DNA from: Nonomuraea zeae
GTDB taxonomy: Bacteria; Actinomycetota; Actinomycetes; Streptosporangiales; Streptosporangiaceae
Assembly (NCBI RefSeq): GCF_005889725.1
Contig: NZ_VCKX01000056.1
Location: 1-51,185 of the forward strand
DNA: 51,185 nucleotides
Direction of reading: 5' to 3'
The translations under genes and the position numbers were made by a program. Shown piece after piece: positions 18,216 to 26,395 of this stretch. The notes under the pieces were generated by a model. The model had not been told where the DNA came from. It searched no databases and worked only from the letters and a program-made list of their open reading frames with translations. Numbering within the stretch: the stretch's first letter is position 1; each line of letters opens with the position of its first letter.

Positions 18216-19205
18216 TCAGCGCTCGGCAGGCTCCGGCTCCACCTCCTTCGCCTTGGCGTCGCGAGCCGACTTGAGCAGGCTCAGCACCGTGGTGACGGCG
18301 AGGGTGCCGACGATGACGCCGAGAGAGACCAGGATCGGGATCTCCGGCGCCCACGACACGCCGTCGTGGTGCAGGGCTTCGAATATCAGCTTCACGCCGA
18401 TGAAGGCGAGCACCACCGACAGCCCCTTGCTCAGGTAGACGAGCCGGTCGAGCAGGCCGCCGACGAGGAAGAAGAGCTGCCGCAGCCCCATGAGGGCGAA
18501 GGCGTTGGCGGTGAACACCAGGTAGGGCTCCTTGGTGAGCCCGAAGATGGCCGGGATCGAGTCGAGCGCGAACAGCAGGTCGGTGGTCCCGATGGCGACC
18601 ATCACGATCAGCATCGGCGTGACCATCCGCCGGCCGAGATGCACGGTGAGCCGGGCGCCGTGGTAGGTGTCCGTGGTGGGGAGCACCCGGCGCACCGCGC
18701 GCAGCGCGACGTTCTCGGAGAACTCCGCCTCCTCGTCCTCGTGGCCGATCAGCTTCCACGCGGTGTAGACGAGGAAGGCGCCGAAGACGTAGAAGAGCCA
18801 GTCGAACCTGTTGACGGCCTCCGACCCGGCGGCGATGAAGCCGCCGCGCATGACCAGCGCCAGGATGATGCCGATGAGCAGCACCTTCTGGCGGTACTCC
18901 CGCGGCACCTTGAACCTGCTCATGATCAGCAGGAAGACGAAGAGGTTGTCCACGCTGAGCGAGTACTCGGTGATCCAGCCGGCGAAGAACTCCCCTCCGT
19001 GCGCGGGGCCCGACAGGATCAGCAGGCCGATCCCGAAGGCCACGGCCAGGCCCACGTAGAACGACACCCAGCCCACGCACTCCTTGAACGAGGGCTCGTG
19101 CGGGTTGCGGGCGACGAGGTAGAAGTCGAAGGCGAGCACGACGCAGAATCCGCCGATCGTGGCCAGCCAGATCCACAGGGGCAGGTCCATCGCCGGCACC
19201 GTCAT
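18216..19205 (-). CDS. TerC/Alx-family integral membrane protein
   Basis: A 329-residue multi-helix TerC protein. The two family signatures are visible: EYSLSVDNLFVFLLIMSRF near residue 85 and TTDLLFALDSIPAIFG near residue 215, each with the acidic residues used in metal handling, plus an acidic cytosolic loop between (GHEDEEAEFSEN). TerC/Alx proteins have been linked to manganese or calcium export. The start at 19205 overlaps the stop of the upstream small membrane gene (ATGA), and GGGAG lies seven bases before it. It ends a leftward Nramp-like/membrane/TerC run next to the oxalate genes. Confidence 0.92.
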   Translation of the reverse strand: MTVPAMDLPLWIWLATIGGFCVVLAFDFYLVARNPHEPSFKECVGWVSFYVGLAVAFGIGLLILSGPAHGGEFFAGWITEYSLSVDNLFVFLLIMSRFKVPREYRQKVLLIGIILALVMRGGFIAAGSEAVNRFDWLFYVFGAFLVYTAWKLIGHEDEEAEFSENVALRAVRRVLPTTDTYHGARLTVHLGRRMVTPMLIVMVAIGTTDLLFALDSIPAIFGLTKEPYLVFTANAFALMGLRQLFFLVGGLLDRLVYLSKGLSVVLAFIGVKLIFEALHHDGVSWAPEIPILVSLGVIVGTLAVTTVLSLLKSARDAKAKEVEPEPAER

Positions 19206-19693
19206 CGACGCGCTCCCTTCCGCGCACGCATCATCTGGGCAAAGCGGAGATAGTGGTCGAGCAGCCCCCTTGCGAGCGGGTTGTCACCGGCGCGGCGGAC
19301 GAGCCAGTGCGGCATGAGGCGTTCGTGCATCCAGAGGAAGCCGATGGCGAAACCGAGGCTCACCATCACCTGAAAGGCCAGGAACGGCAGGACGCCGTCG
19401 GCCAGGCCGCCCACGCCGACCAGGCTCTCCTGCATGAGCCGGGCCACGGGGAAGGCCACCAGCCAGTAGAGGCCGACGGGCCCGAAGGTGCCGGGCCGGA
19501 ACACGCCGTGGCCGAGGAGCACGCCGTACAGACCGCCGAAGAGGGCGAGCGGCACGGCGAGCGCCAGGGCCGACAGCGCGGCCATCCCGGTGGGCTGCCC
19601 CGCGAACAGGGTCAGCCCACCGGCCATGGCTCCGGCGACGGCTCCGATCGACGCCCCTGGCAGGGCGAGTTCGAGGCTGTGCCGTCCGCCCAT
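19202..19693 (-). CDS. Small polytopic membrane protein, unknown
   Basis: A 163-residue protein with about four hydrophobic helices (ASIGAVAGAMAGGLTLFAG, ALALAVPLALFGGLYGVLLG, PVGLYWLVAFPVARL, VMVSLGFAIGFLWM) and a basic C-terminus. Its ATG overlaps the Nramp-like stop by one base (TGATG) and its stop overlaps terC by four bases (ATGA), so it is locked into that operon. I do not recognise the family; it could be an accessory subunit of either transporter. Confidence 0.75.
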   Translation of the reverse strand: MGGRHSLELALPGASIGAVAGAMAGGLTLFAGQPTGMAALSALALAVPLALFGGLYGVLLGHGVFRPGTFGPVGLYWLVAFPVARLMQESLVGVGGLADGVLPFLAFQVMVSLGFAIGFLWMHERLMPHWLVRRAGDNPLARGLLDHYLRFAQMMRARKGARR

Positions 19694-21183
19694 CAGCCCA
19701 CGACCACGCCGTAGGCGAACAGGCTGTAGAACAGCATGCCGAGGTAGAACACCGCACCGAACCCGATGATCACGTTGGTCCACCACTTGGGCCTGATCGG
19801 TTTCGGCAGCATGCGGTTGTTCACGAGGAGCAGCGTCACGCAGTACGCGCCCATCGCGAACGTCGACAGGAACGCCAGCGTGTCCAGGATCCCGCTGGGC
19901 CCGTCGGCCGGCCCGAACAGCAGGATCAGGATTCCGAAGAGGATCACGCCCCAGAGGAAGACGCCGTACAGGCGGGACATGCCCAGCTTCTTCGCCCCGG
20001 GGACGAAGTTGTAGGTCATGTCGGCCTGTCCCCTGGAGAAGGAGTCGAACAGCCCCAGCGTCGCGTTCAGTCCGATGAGCGCGATGAACCCGAGGAACAC
20101 GACCCCGAGAACAGAGCTGCCGGCCGAGGAGACGGCGTCGGACATGGCGCTCAGCGCCACCTCCCGGTCGTCACCCTGGATGGCCGTGCGCACGGCCGGG
20201 TTCTGCCGCACCGCCGACTGCGCGATCACCGTGAAGGAGATCGTGACGAGCATGGTGATGCCCCAGAACAGCAGCAACGCGTCGAAGGTGACCCAGCGCC
20301 GCCAGCCCTTCCACTTGGCCATCTCGGCCGGGTCCTCGGTGTCGAACATGAACCCGCGCGCGGGCATCTCCTCTTCCTCGCCCGCGTGCCGCAGCCCGCG
20401 CACCTTCGGGATGTGCACGCCCATGCCGGCGCCGGAGTCACGCAGGTGCAGCGTGTACCACATCTGCTGCATGCCCGACGGCCCGGCGAACGCGCACGCC
20501 CCGACGATCACGGGGAACCACGCCGCCGACATCGCCTCTGACGGCAGGTAGCCGAAGGAGAACATGCCGGTGATCGTGGAGGCCACGTCGCTCCAGGAGC
20601 CCACCATCGCCGCGACCACCGACGTGCCGAGCACGAGAGCGCCGATGAGCAGCGACAGCACGTTTTCGAGCAGGTTGTAGATCACCTTGGCCAGGGTGAA
20701 GACCACGCCGACGAGGACCAGCCCGACGATCGCGGTCACCATCCAGGGGATGCCGGTTATCTCCTCGAACGCGGCCGCTCCCGCCGACAGGTGCCCCGGC
20801 CAGATGTAGACGGCGATGGCCACGATGAAGAAGAACCACATCAGCGGCTTGAACACCCTGGCCGCGCCGGAGAAGATGCTCTCCCCCGTCGCCATGGCGT
20901 AGCGCGCCATCTCCAGCATCACCACGGCCTGCAGGGTGACGCCGATCAGGAACAGCCACCTGATCTCGGGCCCGAACAGCAGCACCAGCCTGGGCCACAT
21001 GTACGACTCGCCCATGCCCACGCCCAGGGCGACGAGGAACACCGTCGGCCCGAGAATGTGCACCGAGGGGGGCGCGTCGGGGAGCTTCCTGATGGGCATC
21101 GGCTCAAGCCGGCCCGCTTTCCATACTCGTTGATCCTCGACCGGCGGCGTGGCCGTCGCCGGTGGGGTGTTCGATGTGTCCAC
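19693..21183 (-). CDS. Nramp-related transporter lacking canonical metal-site motifs
   Basis: A 496-residue protein with about 11 hydrophobic helices and overall Nramp/LeuT-like pattern. Where manganese/iron Nramps carry DPGN in helix 1, this protein has GVGMGESYMWP, and the helix 6 MPH motif is replaced by AGPSGMQQMWYTLHL, so the usual Asp, Asn and Met ligands are absent. A long hydrophilic loop with EEEEMPARGFMFDTEDPAEM sits in the middle. Start is GTG 21183 with AGGAGG upstream. It lies 85 bases after the acyl-CoA ligase stop and is followed by overlapping membrane genes. Substrate unknown; an organic acid or different ion is possible. Confidence 0.78.
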   Translation of the reverse strand: MDTSNTPPATATPPVEDQRVWKAGRLEPMPIRKLPDAPPSVHILGPTVFLVALGVGMGESYMWPRLVLLFGPEIRWLFLIGVTLQAVVMLEMARYAMATGESIFSGAARVFKPLMWFFFIVAIAVYIWPGHLSAGAAAFEEITGIPWMVTAIVGLVLVGVVFTLAKVIYNLLENVLSLLIGALVLGTSVVAAMVGSWSDVASTITGMFSFGYLPSEAMSAAWFPVIVGACAFAGPSGMQQMWYTLHLRDSGAGMGVHIPKVRGLRHAGEEEEMPARGFMFDTEDPAEMAKWKGWRRWVTFDALLLFWGITMLVTISFTVIAQSAVRQNPAVRTAIQGDDREVALSAMSDAVSSAGSSVLGVVFLGFIALIGLNATLGLFDSFSRGQADMTYNFVPGAKKLGMSRLYGVFLWGVILFGILILLFGPADGPSGILDTLAFLSTFAMGAYCVTLLLVNNRMLPKPIRPKWWTNVIIGFGAVFYLGMLFYSLFAYGVVVG

Positions 21184-21268
21184 CTACGGACCTCCTGGGG
21201 GGTTTGTTGCCTTTCTCGTCCGCTGCCCCGAATAGCCCCCTCGCCTGGATGGCTGCTTCGCTCGGCTC

Positions 21269-23398
21269 TTAGCTCAGCAGTCCGGCGGCCCTGGCCCAGC
21301 GGTACTTCGCACCGAGGACCGCCACGGGCTTCTCAGTCGTGTACGGATATGCGACCACGCCATGCTCGAACAGGTACTCGCTGGCCTCCTCAACCTCGGT
21401 GTCGCCGGCGAGCGACGCCACGACCGGCTTGACGTTGCCCTTCGCCCGCTCCTCAGCCACCACACGGGCGATGAGCTCGGCGAAGACCATCGGCGGCGTC
21501 ACGATTGTGTGCCAGTAGCCGAGGACGAGCGCGTGGATGCGCTCGTCGGCCAGCCCCAGCCGGACCGTGTTCTCGTAGGTCGAGGGTGGTTCGCCGCCGG
21601 TGATGTCGATGGGATTGCCCGCCGCGCCGAACGGCGGGATGTACGCGCGGAACGCCGTGTCCAGGTCGTCCGGGATCTCCATGAGGGTCAGCCCGGCGTC
21701 CACGATGGCGTCGGACAGCAGCACGCCCGAGCCGCCCGCCCCGGTGATGATGACGACGTTCTCGCCCTTGGGCGCGGGCAGGATCGGCAGCGCGCGGGCG
21801 TACTCCAGCATGTCGTTGAGCCCGGGCGCGCGCACCACCCCCGCCTGGCGCAGGATGTCGTCGTAGACCTTGTCGTCGCCGGCCAGCGCCCCGGTGTGCG
21901 ACCCGGCCGCCCGCGCGCCCATGGCGGTGCGCCCGGCCTTGAGCACGATGACCGGCTTCTCCTTGACGACCCGGCGGGCGGCCTCGACGAAGCCGCGCCC
22001 GTCCTTGAGGTCCTCCAGGTGCATGGCCACGGCCTTGGTGTTGTCGTCCTGCTCGAAGAAGGTCAGCAGGTCGTCCTCGTCCACATCGGCCTTGTTGCCG
22101 ACGCCGACGATGGCGGAGACGCCCATCTTGGTGGTGCGGCTGAAGCCCAGGATGGCCATGCCGATGCCGCCACTCTGGGAGGTCAGCGCCACGCTGCCCT
22201 TGACGTCGTACGGGGTGCAGAACGTCGCGCAGAGGTTCTCCGGCGTGTAGTAGTAGCCGTAGATGTTGGGGCCGAGCATCCGCACGCCGTGCCGGCGCGC
22301 GATCTCGACGATCTCCTTCTGGCCCTCGACGTTCCCGGTCTCGGCGAACCCCGACGGGATCATGATCGCGCCCGCCACGCCCTTCTGCCCGACCTCCTCC
22401 AGCGCCGGCGCGACGAACTTGGCGGGGATCGCGAACACCGCCACGTCCACGTCGCCCGGGACGTCCGAGACGCTCTTGTACGCGGTCAGCCCCATGATCT
22501 CGTCGGCCTTGGGGTTGATCGGGTAGATCTGCCCCTGGTAGCCGCCGTTGATGAGGTTGCGCATGACCGAGTTGCCGATCTTGCCGCTTTCGGCGGAGGC
22601 GCCGATCACGGCGACCGAGCGCGGTTTGAAGATCCGCGTCATCTGCCGCAGGATCTCCTCGCGCGACAGCCGGACGACCTCGGCGGGCGGCTCCCCGATG
22701 AGGATCCGCACGTCGGCGGCGACCGCGCCGTCCGCGTCGGCGAAGACGGGGTTGAGGTCCACCTCGGTGATCTCCGGGAAGTCGGAGACCAGCCTGCCGA
22801 CGCGTTCGATCAGCCCTGCGAGCGCCGCCCGGTTGACGGGCGCGGCACCACGGACACCGCGCAGCACCTCAGCCGCTTTGATGTCGTCCAGCATCGCAAG
22901 GGCATCATCACCCGAAACCGGGGCAAGCCGGAAGGTCACGTCCTTGAGTACTTCAACCAGGACACCGCCCAGGCCGAAGGCGATGACCTTGCCGAAGGTG
23001 GGGTCGGTGACGGCGCCCACGATCACCTCGTGGCCGCCGCCGACGAGCTGCTGCACCTGGATGCCGTCGATCTTGGCGTCCGGGTCGTGGGCGCGGACGT
23101 TGGCGAGGATCCGGTCGTAGCCCTCGCGCACCTCCGCCTCGGTCTTCAGGCCGACGAGGACGCCGCCGGCGTCGGTCTTGTGCAGGATGTCGGGCGAGAC
23201 GATCTTCAGCACGACCGGCAGGCCGATCTCCCCGGCCAGCCGCGCGGCCTCGTCCGCCGAGGTGGCCAGCCCTTCGCCGGGGGTGGCGATGCCGTACGCC
23301 TGGCACAGCCCGCGCCCCTCCGGCGCGGTCAGCGCCGTGCGTCCTTCGGCGAGCGCCTTCTCGATGACTTCCCGGACCGCACTGCTGGTGGTCGCCAC
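21269..23398 (-). CDS. ADP-forming acyl-CoA ligase (acetate-CoA ligase family), beta-alpha order
   Basis: A 709-residue fusion. Residues 1-235 are an ATP-grasp beta domain with LKIVSPDILHKTDAGGV (His relay in HKTD), and from about 250 the alpha domain starts with FKPRSVAVIGASAESGKIG (CoA-binding) and contains the phospho-His segment AGSHTGALAGDD near residue 510. Most fused family members run alpha then beta, so the order is reversed. The start is GTG 23398, sharing one base with the frc stop (TAGTG). In this context it may activate oxalate or formate to the CoA ester, or recycle CoA from formyl- or acetyl-CoA with ATP gain. Substrate not determinable. Confidence 0.88.
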   Translation of the reverse strand: MATTSSAVREVIEKALAEGRTALTAPEGRGLCQAYGIATPGEGLATSADEAARLAGEIGLPVVLKIVSPDILHKTDAGGVLVGLKTEAEVREGYDRILANVRAHDPDAKIDGIQVQQLVGGGHEVIVGAVTDPTFGKVIAFGLGGVLVEVLKDVTFRLAPVSGDDALAMLDDIKAAEVLRGVRGAAPVNRAALAGLIERVGRLVSDFPEITEVDLNPVFADADGAVAADVRILIGEPPAEVVRLSREEILRQMTRIFKPRSVAVIGASAESGKIGNSVMRNLINGGYQGQIYPINPKADEIMGLTAYKSVSDVPGDVDVAVFAIPAKFVAPALEEVGQKGVAGAIMIPSGFAETGNVEGQKEIVEIARRHGVRMLGPNIYGYYYTPENLCATFCTPYDVKGSVALTSQSGGIGMAILGFSRTTKMGVSAIVGVGNKADVDEDDLLTFFEQDDNTKAVAMHLEDLKDGRGFVEAARRVVKEKPVIVLKAGRTAMGARAAGSHTGALAGDDKVYDDILRQAGVVRAPGLNDMLEYARALPILPAPKGENVVIITGAGGSGVLLSDAIVDAGLTLMEIPDDLDTAFRAYIPPFGAAGNPIDITGGEPPSTYENTVRLGLADERIHALVLGYWHTIVTPPMVFAELIARVVAEERAKGNVKPVVASLAGDTEVEEASEYLFEHGVVAYPYTTEKPVAVLGAKYRWARAAGLLS

Positions 23399-24621
23399 TA
23401 GATGACTCCGTTCGTCTTCAGCTCGGCCAGCTCGTCCGTGCCGACGCCGAGCTCGCCGTAGATCTCGTGGTTGTGCTCGCCGAGCAGGGGCGGGGTGACG
23501 ACGTCCACCGGCGAGTCGGACAGCTGCAGCGGGCTGCCGACGGTCACGAACTCGCCGCGCTCCGGGTGCTCGACCGTGACGACGATGCCCTCGTCGCGCA
23601 GCGACTCGTCCTCCACCAGCTCCTTGGTGGACAGGATCGGCCCGCAGGGGATGTTCTCGGCGTTGAGCCGGTCGAGCACCGACCACTTGTCGTGGCGGAT
23701 CGTCCACTCCTCGATGAGCTGGAACATCTTGTCCAGCTTGGTCAGCCGGGCCTCGGGGGTCGCCCACTCGGGGTCGTCGGCCAGCTCGGGGCGGCCGATG
23801 ATGGACGACAGCGGCTTCCAGCCGACCGGCTGGACGATCACGTAGATGTAGTCGTTCGGGCCGCCGGGCGCGCAGCGCACCGCCCAGCCGGGCTGGCCGC
23901 CGCCGCTGGCGTTCCCCGATCGGGGCACCTCGTCGGTGAACGACTTGTTCGGGTACTCGCGCAGCGGGCCGTGCGTCAGCCGCTGCTGGTCGCGCAGCTT
24001 GACGCGGCACAGGTTCAGCACGGCGTGCTGCATGGCCACCTGTACGCGCTGACCGCGGCTCGTCCGCTCGCGCTGGTAGAGGGCGGCCAGGATGCCGGCG
24101 ACCGCGTGGATCCCGGTGCCCGAGTCGCCGATCTGGGCCCCGGTGGCCAGCGGCGGGCCCTCCTCGAAGCCCGTGGTGCTCATCGAGCCGCCCATCGCCT
24201 GCGCGATCACCTCGTACGCCTTGAACTTGGCGTACCTGCCGGTGCCGAAGCCCTTGATCGAGGCGTAGATCAGGCGGGGGTTGAGCTCCTGGAGCCGCTC
24301 CCAGGTGAAGCCCATGCGGTCGACCGCGCCCGGCCCGAAGTTCTCCACCAGGACGTCGGCGCTCTTCACCAGCTCGGTGAAGATCTCCTTGCCGCGCGCG
24401 CTCTTCATGTTCAGGGTGATGCTGCGCTTGTTGCAGTTGAGCATCGTGAAATAGAGGCTGTCGACGTCGGGCACGTCGCGGAGCTGCTGGCGGGTGATGT
24501 CGCCGGTGGGGGCCTCCAGCTTGACCACGTCGGCACCGAGCCAGGCGAGCAGCTGGGTGGCCGAGGGGCCGGACTGGACGTGAGTCATGTCGAGGACGCG
24601 GACACCTTCGAGAGCCTTCAT
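23398..24621 (-). CDS. frc: Formyl-CoA:oxalate CoA-transferase (CaiB/BaiF class III)
   Basis: A 407-residue class III CoA-transferase that matches the Oxalobacter FRC pattern closely along its length: THVQSGPSATQ near the N-terminus, VDSLYFTMLNCNKRSI near residue 53, VENFGPGA, the catalytic Asp in GAQIGDSG (Asp166, equivalent to FRC Asp169), the flexible Gly loop GNASGGGQPG and PLLGEHNHEIY near the end. It moves CoA from formyl-CoA to oxalate, giving oxalyl-CoA and formate. It follows the ThDP enzyme by 12 bases and is coupled to the acyl-CoA ligase. This is the anchor gene for the oxalate reading of the island. Confidence 0.93.
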   Translation of the reverse strand: MKALEGVRVLDMTHVQSGPSATQLLAWLGADVVKLEAPTGDITRQQLRDVPDVDSLYFTMLNCNKRSITLNMKSARGKEIFTELVKSADVLVENFGPGAVDRMGFTWERLQELNPRLIYASIKGFGTGRYAKFKAYEVIAQAMGGSMSTTGFEEGPPLATGAQIGDSGTGIHAVAGILAALYQRERTSRGQRVQVAMQHAVLNLCRVKLRDQQRLTHGPLREYPNKSFTDEVPRSGNASGGGQPGWAVRCAPGGPNDYIYVIVQPVGWKPLSSIIGRPELADDPEWATPEARLTKLDKMFQLIEEWTIRHDKWSVLDRLNAENIPCGPILSTKELVEDESLRDEGIVVTVEHPERGEFVTVGSPLQLSDSPVDVVTPPLLGEHNHEIYGELGVGTDELAELKTNGVI

Positions 24622-24633
24622 GTCGAGAAACCC

Positions 24634-26304
24634 CTACTTGTACATGGTCTGGTTCATGGTCCCCGGGGCGTAGACCTCTGGATCGACCCATACGTTGATC
24701 AGCGAGGGCTTGCCCGACTCCCTGGCCCGTTCGAGCGCGGGGCGGATCTCGGCGGGGTCGCGCACCTCCTCGCCGTGGCCGCCCAGGAGCTTGGCGAAGT
24801 CGCCGTAGCGGATGTCGCCCAGGGTGTTGCCGACGCGGGCCCGGTCCTCGCCGTACTTGGCGGCCTGGCCGTACCTGATCTGGTTCATGGAGGAGTTGTT
24901 GCCGATGACGCCGATGAACGGCAGGTCGAAGCGGACCATGGTCTCGAAGTCCCAGCCGGTCAGGCTGAAGGCGCCGTCGCCGAACAGGCACAGCACCTCC
25001 TTGTCCCGCCTGGCCTGCTTGGCGGCCATCGCGAAGGCCATGCCGACGCCGAGCGTCCCGAGCGGGCCGGGGTCCATCCAGTGGCCGGGCGACTTGGGCT
25101 GCACGACCTGGCCGGAGAAGGTGACGATGTCACCGCCGTCGCCGATGTAGATCGTGTCCTCGGTCAGGAACTCGTTGATCTCGTGGACCAGGCGGTAGGG
25201 GTCGATGGGCTGGGCGTCGGAGAGCTGGCGGGGCAGCCGCTTCTCGTACGCCTTCGTCTCGACCGCGCGCAGCTCCTCGATCCACTCCTTGCGCCGGGCC
25301 GCGGCGCTCTCGATCCGGCCGCTGGCGGCCTGGGCCGCCGCCGCCAGGATGAGGCCGGCGTCGCCCACGATCCCCAGATCGATGTCCCGATTTTTCCCGA
25401 CAGTGCGGTAGTCGAGGTCGATCTGGACCACCGTCGCGGACGGGGAGAGCCGCTTGCCGTAGCCCATCCTGAAGTCGAACGGGGTGCCGACGATGATGAT
25501 CAGGTCGGCCTCGGTGAAGGCGTACCTGCGGCTGAGCTGGAAGTGGTGCGGGTCGCCCGGCGCGAGCGTGCCGCGGCCCGAGCCGTTCATGTACGCCGGC
25601 ACGTTCAGCGCCCTGACGAAGTCGATGGCGGCGTCCGTCGCCCGGCACGTCCACACCTGGCTCCCGAGCAGGATGCACGGCTTCTCCGCGTGGGCCAGCA
25701 GATCGGCCAGCCGCTCGATCGCCTCCGGGTCGCCGGCCTGCCTGGTGGAGGCCCGGTAGCGGCCGGGCTCGGGGATGCGCGCCTTCTCCAGCGGCACCTT
25801 CGCGTCGAGCACGTCGCGCGGGATCTCCAGGAACGACGGCCCGGGAGCGCCGTGATAGCACTCGCGGAAGGCCATCGACACGATATCGGCCACCCGTTCC
25901 GTGCTGGGCACCGTCGCGGCGAACTTGGTGATCGGGGTCATCATGTCCACGTGCGGCAGGTCCTGCAGCGAGCCCATCTTGTGCTGGCTCAGCGCTCCCT
26001 GGCCGCCGATGAGCAACATGGGGCTCTCCGCGCGGAAGGCGTTGGCCACGCCGGTGACCGCGTCGGTCGTGCCCGGCCCCGCCGTGACCACCGCGCAGCC
26101 GGGCTTGCCGGTGATGCGCGCGTAGCCGTCCGCGGCGTGCGCGGCCACCTGCTCGTGGCGTACGTCGATGACCTCGATGCCCTCATCGACGCAGCCGTCG
26201 TAGATATCGATGATGTGGCCGCCGCAGAGGGTGTAGATCACGTCCACGCCCTCGGCCTTGAGCGCCTTCGCTACGAGATGACCGCCGGAGATCGTTTCAG
26301 ACAT
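24634..26304 (-). CDS. ThDP-dependent oxalyl-CoA decarboxylase / 2-hydroxyacyl-CoA lyase-like enzyme
   Basis: A 556-residue ThDP enzyme. The catalytic Glu is in VRHEQVAAHAADGYAR (Glu51), and the ThDP/Mg motif is GDGAFSLTGWDFE...NNSSMNQIRYG. It sits directly before frc, the usual place of oxalyl-CoA decarboxylase, which converts oxalyl-CoA to formyl-CoA and CO2. However the active-site stretch that reads GDYEELDQ in known Oxc is here MGSLQDLPHVD, closer to 2-hydroxyacyl-CoA lyases. So the role is inferred from context and a condensing (lyase) role stays possible. Start ATG 26304 (MSETIS) is preceded by AGGAAAGG; a longer frame to 26325 is not needed. Confidence 0.82.
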   Translation of the reverse strand: MSETISGGHLVAKALKAEGVDVIYTLCGGHIIDIYDGCVDEGIEVIDVRHEQVAAHAADGYARITGKPGCAVVTAGPGTTDAVTGVANAFRAESPMLLIGGQGALSQHKMGSLQDLPHVDMMTPITKFAATVPSTERVADIVSMAFRECYHGAPGPSFLEIPRDVLDAKVPLEKARIPEPGRYRASTRQAGDPEAIERLADLLAHAEKPCILLGSQVWTCRATDAAIDFVRALNVPAYMNGSGRGTLAPGDPHHFQLSRRYAFTEADLIIIVGTPFDFRMGYGKRLSPSATVVQIDLDYRTVGKNRDIDLGIVGDAGLILAAAAQAASGRIESAAARRKEWIEELRAVETKAYEKRLPRQLSDAQPIDPYRLVHEINEFLTEDTIYIGDGGDIVTFSGQVVQPKSPGHWMDPGPLGTLGVGMAFAMAAKQARRDKEVLCLFGDGAFSLTGWDFETMVRFDLPFIGVIGNNSSMNQIRYGQAAKYGEDRARVGNTLGDIRYGDFAKLLGGHGEEVRDPAEIRPALERARESGKPSLINVWVDPEVYAPGTMNQTMYK

Positions 26305-26345
26305 CGTGCCGCCCTTTCCTGGCAACGGAGCCCACTGTCTTCCGC

Positions 26346-26363
26346 ATACTGCATACCGTATGA
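26346..26363 (-). promoter_or_regulatory. Operator before the oxc-frc-ligase run
   Basis: CATACCGTATG (26352-26362) is an 11-bp palindrome around the shared ATAC-N-GTAT core (26353-26361), with a further CATAC half-site at 26345-26349. It lies in the 91-base gap between the moeA stop and the oxc start, about 50 bases upstream of the latter. Confidence 0.7.
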
Positions 26364-26395
26364 ACGCAATGCTTACTCTCTCGTGCCAGACCTGT

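Noticed and set aside
23398..24621. Suspected loss of the catalytic Asp in Frc (MQHAVLN instead of MQDAVLN)
   Set aside because: That Asp is not the catalytic one. Counting along the Oxalobacter protein puts Asp169 in GDS, and this is conserved here as Asp166.
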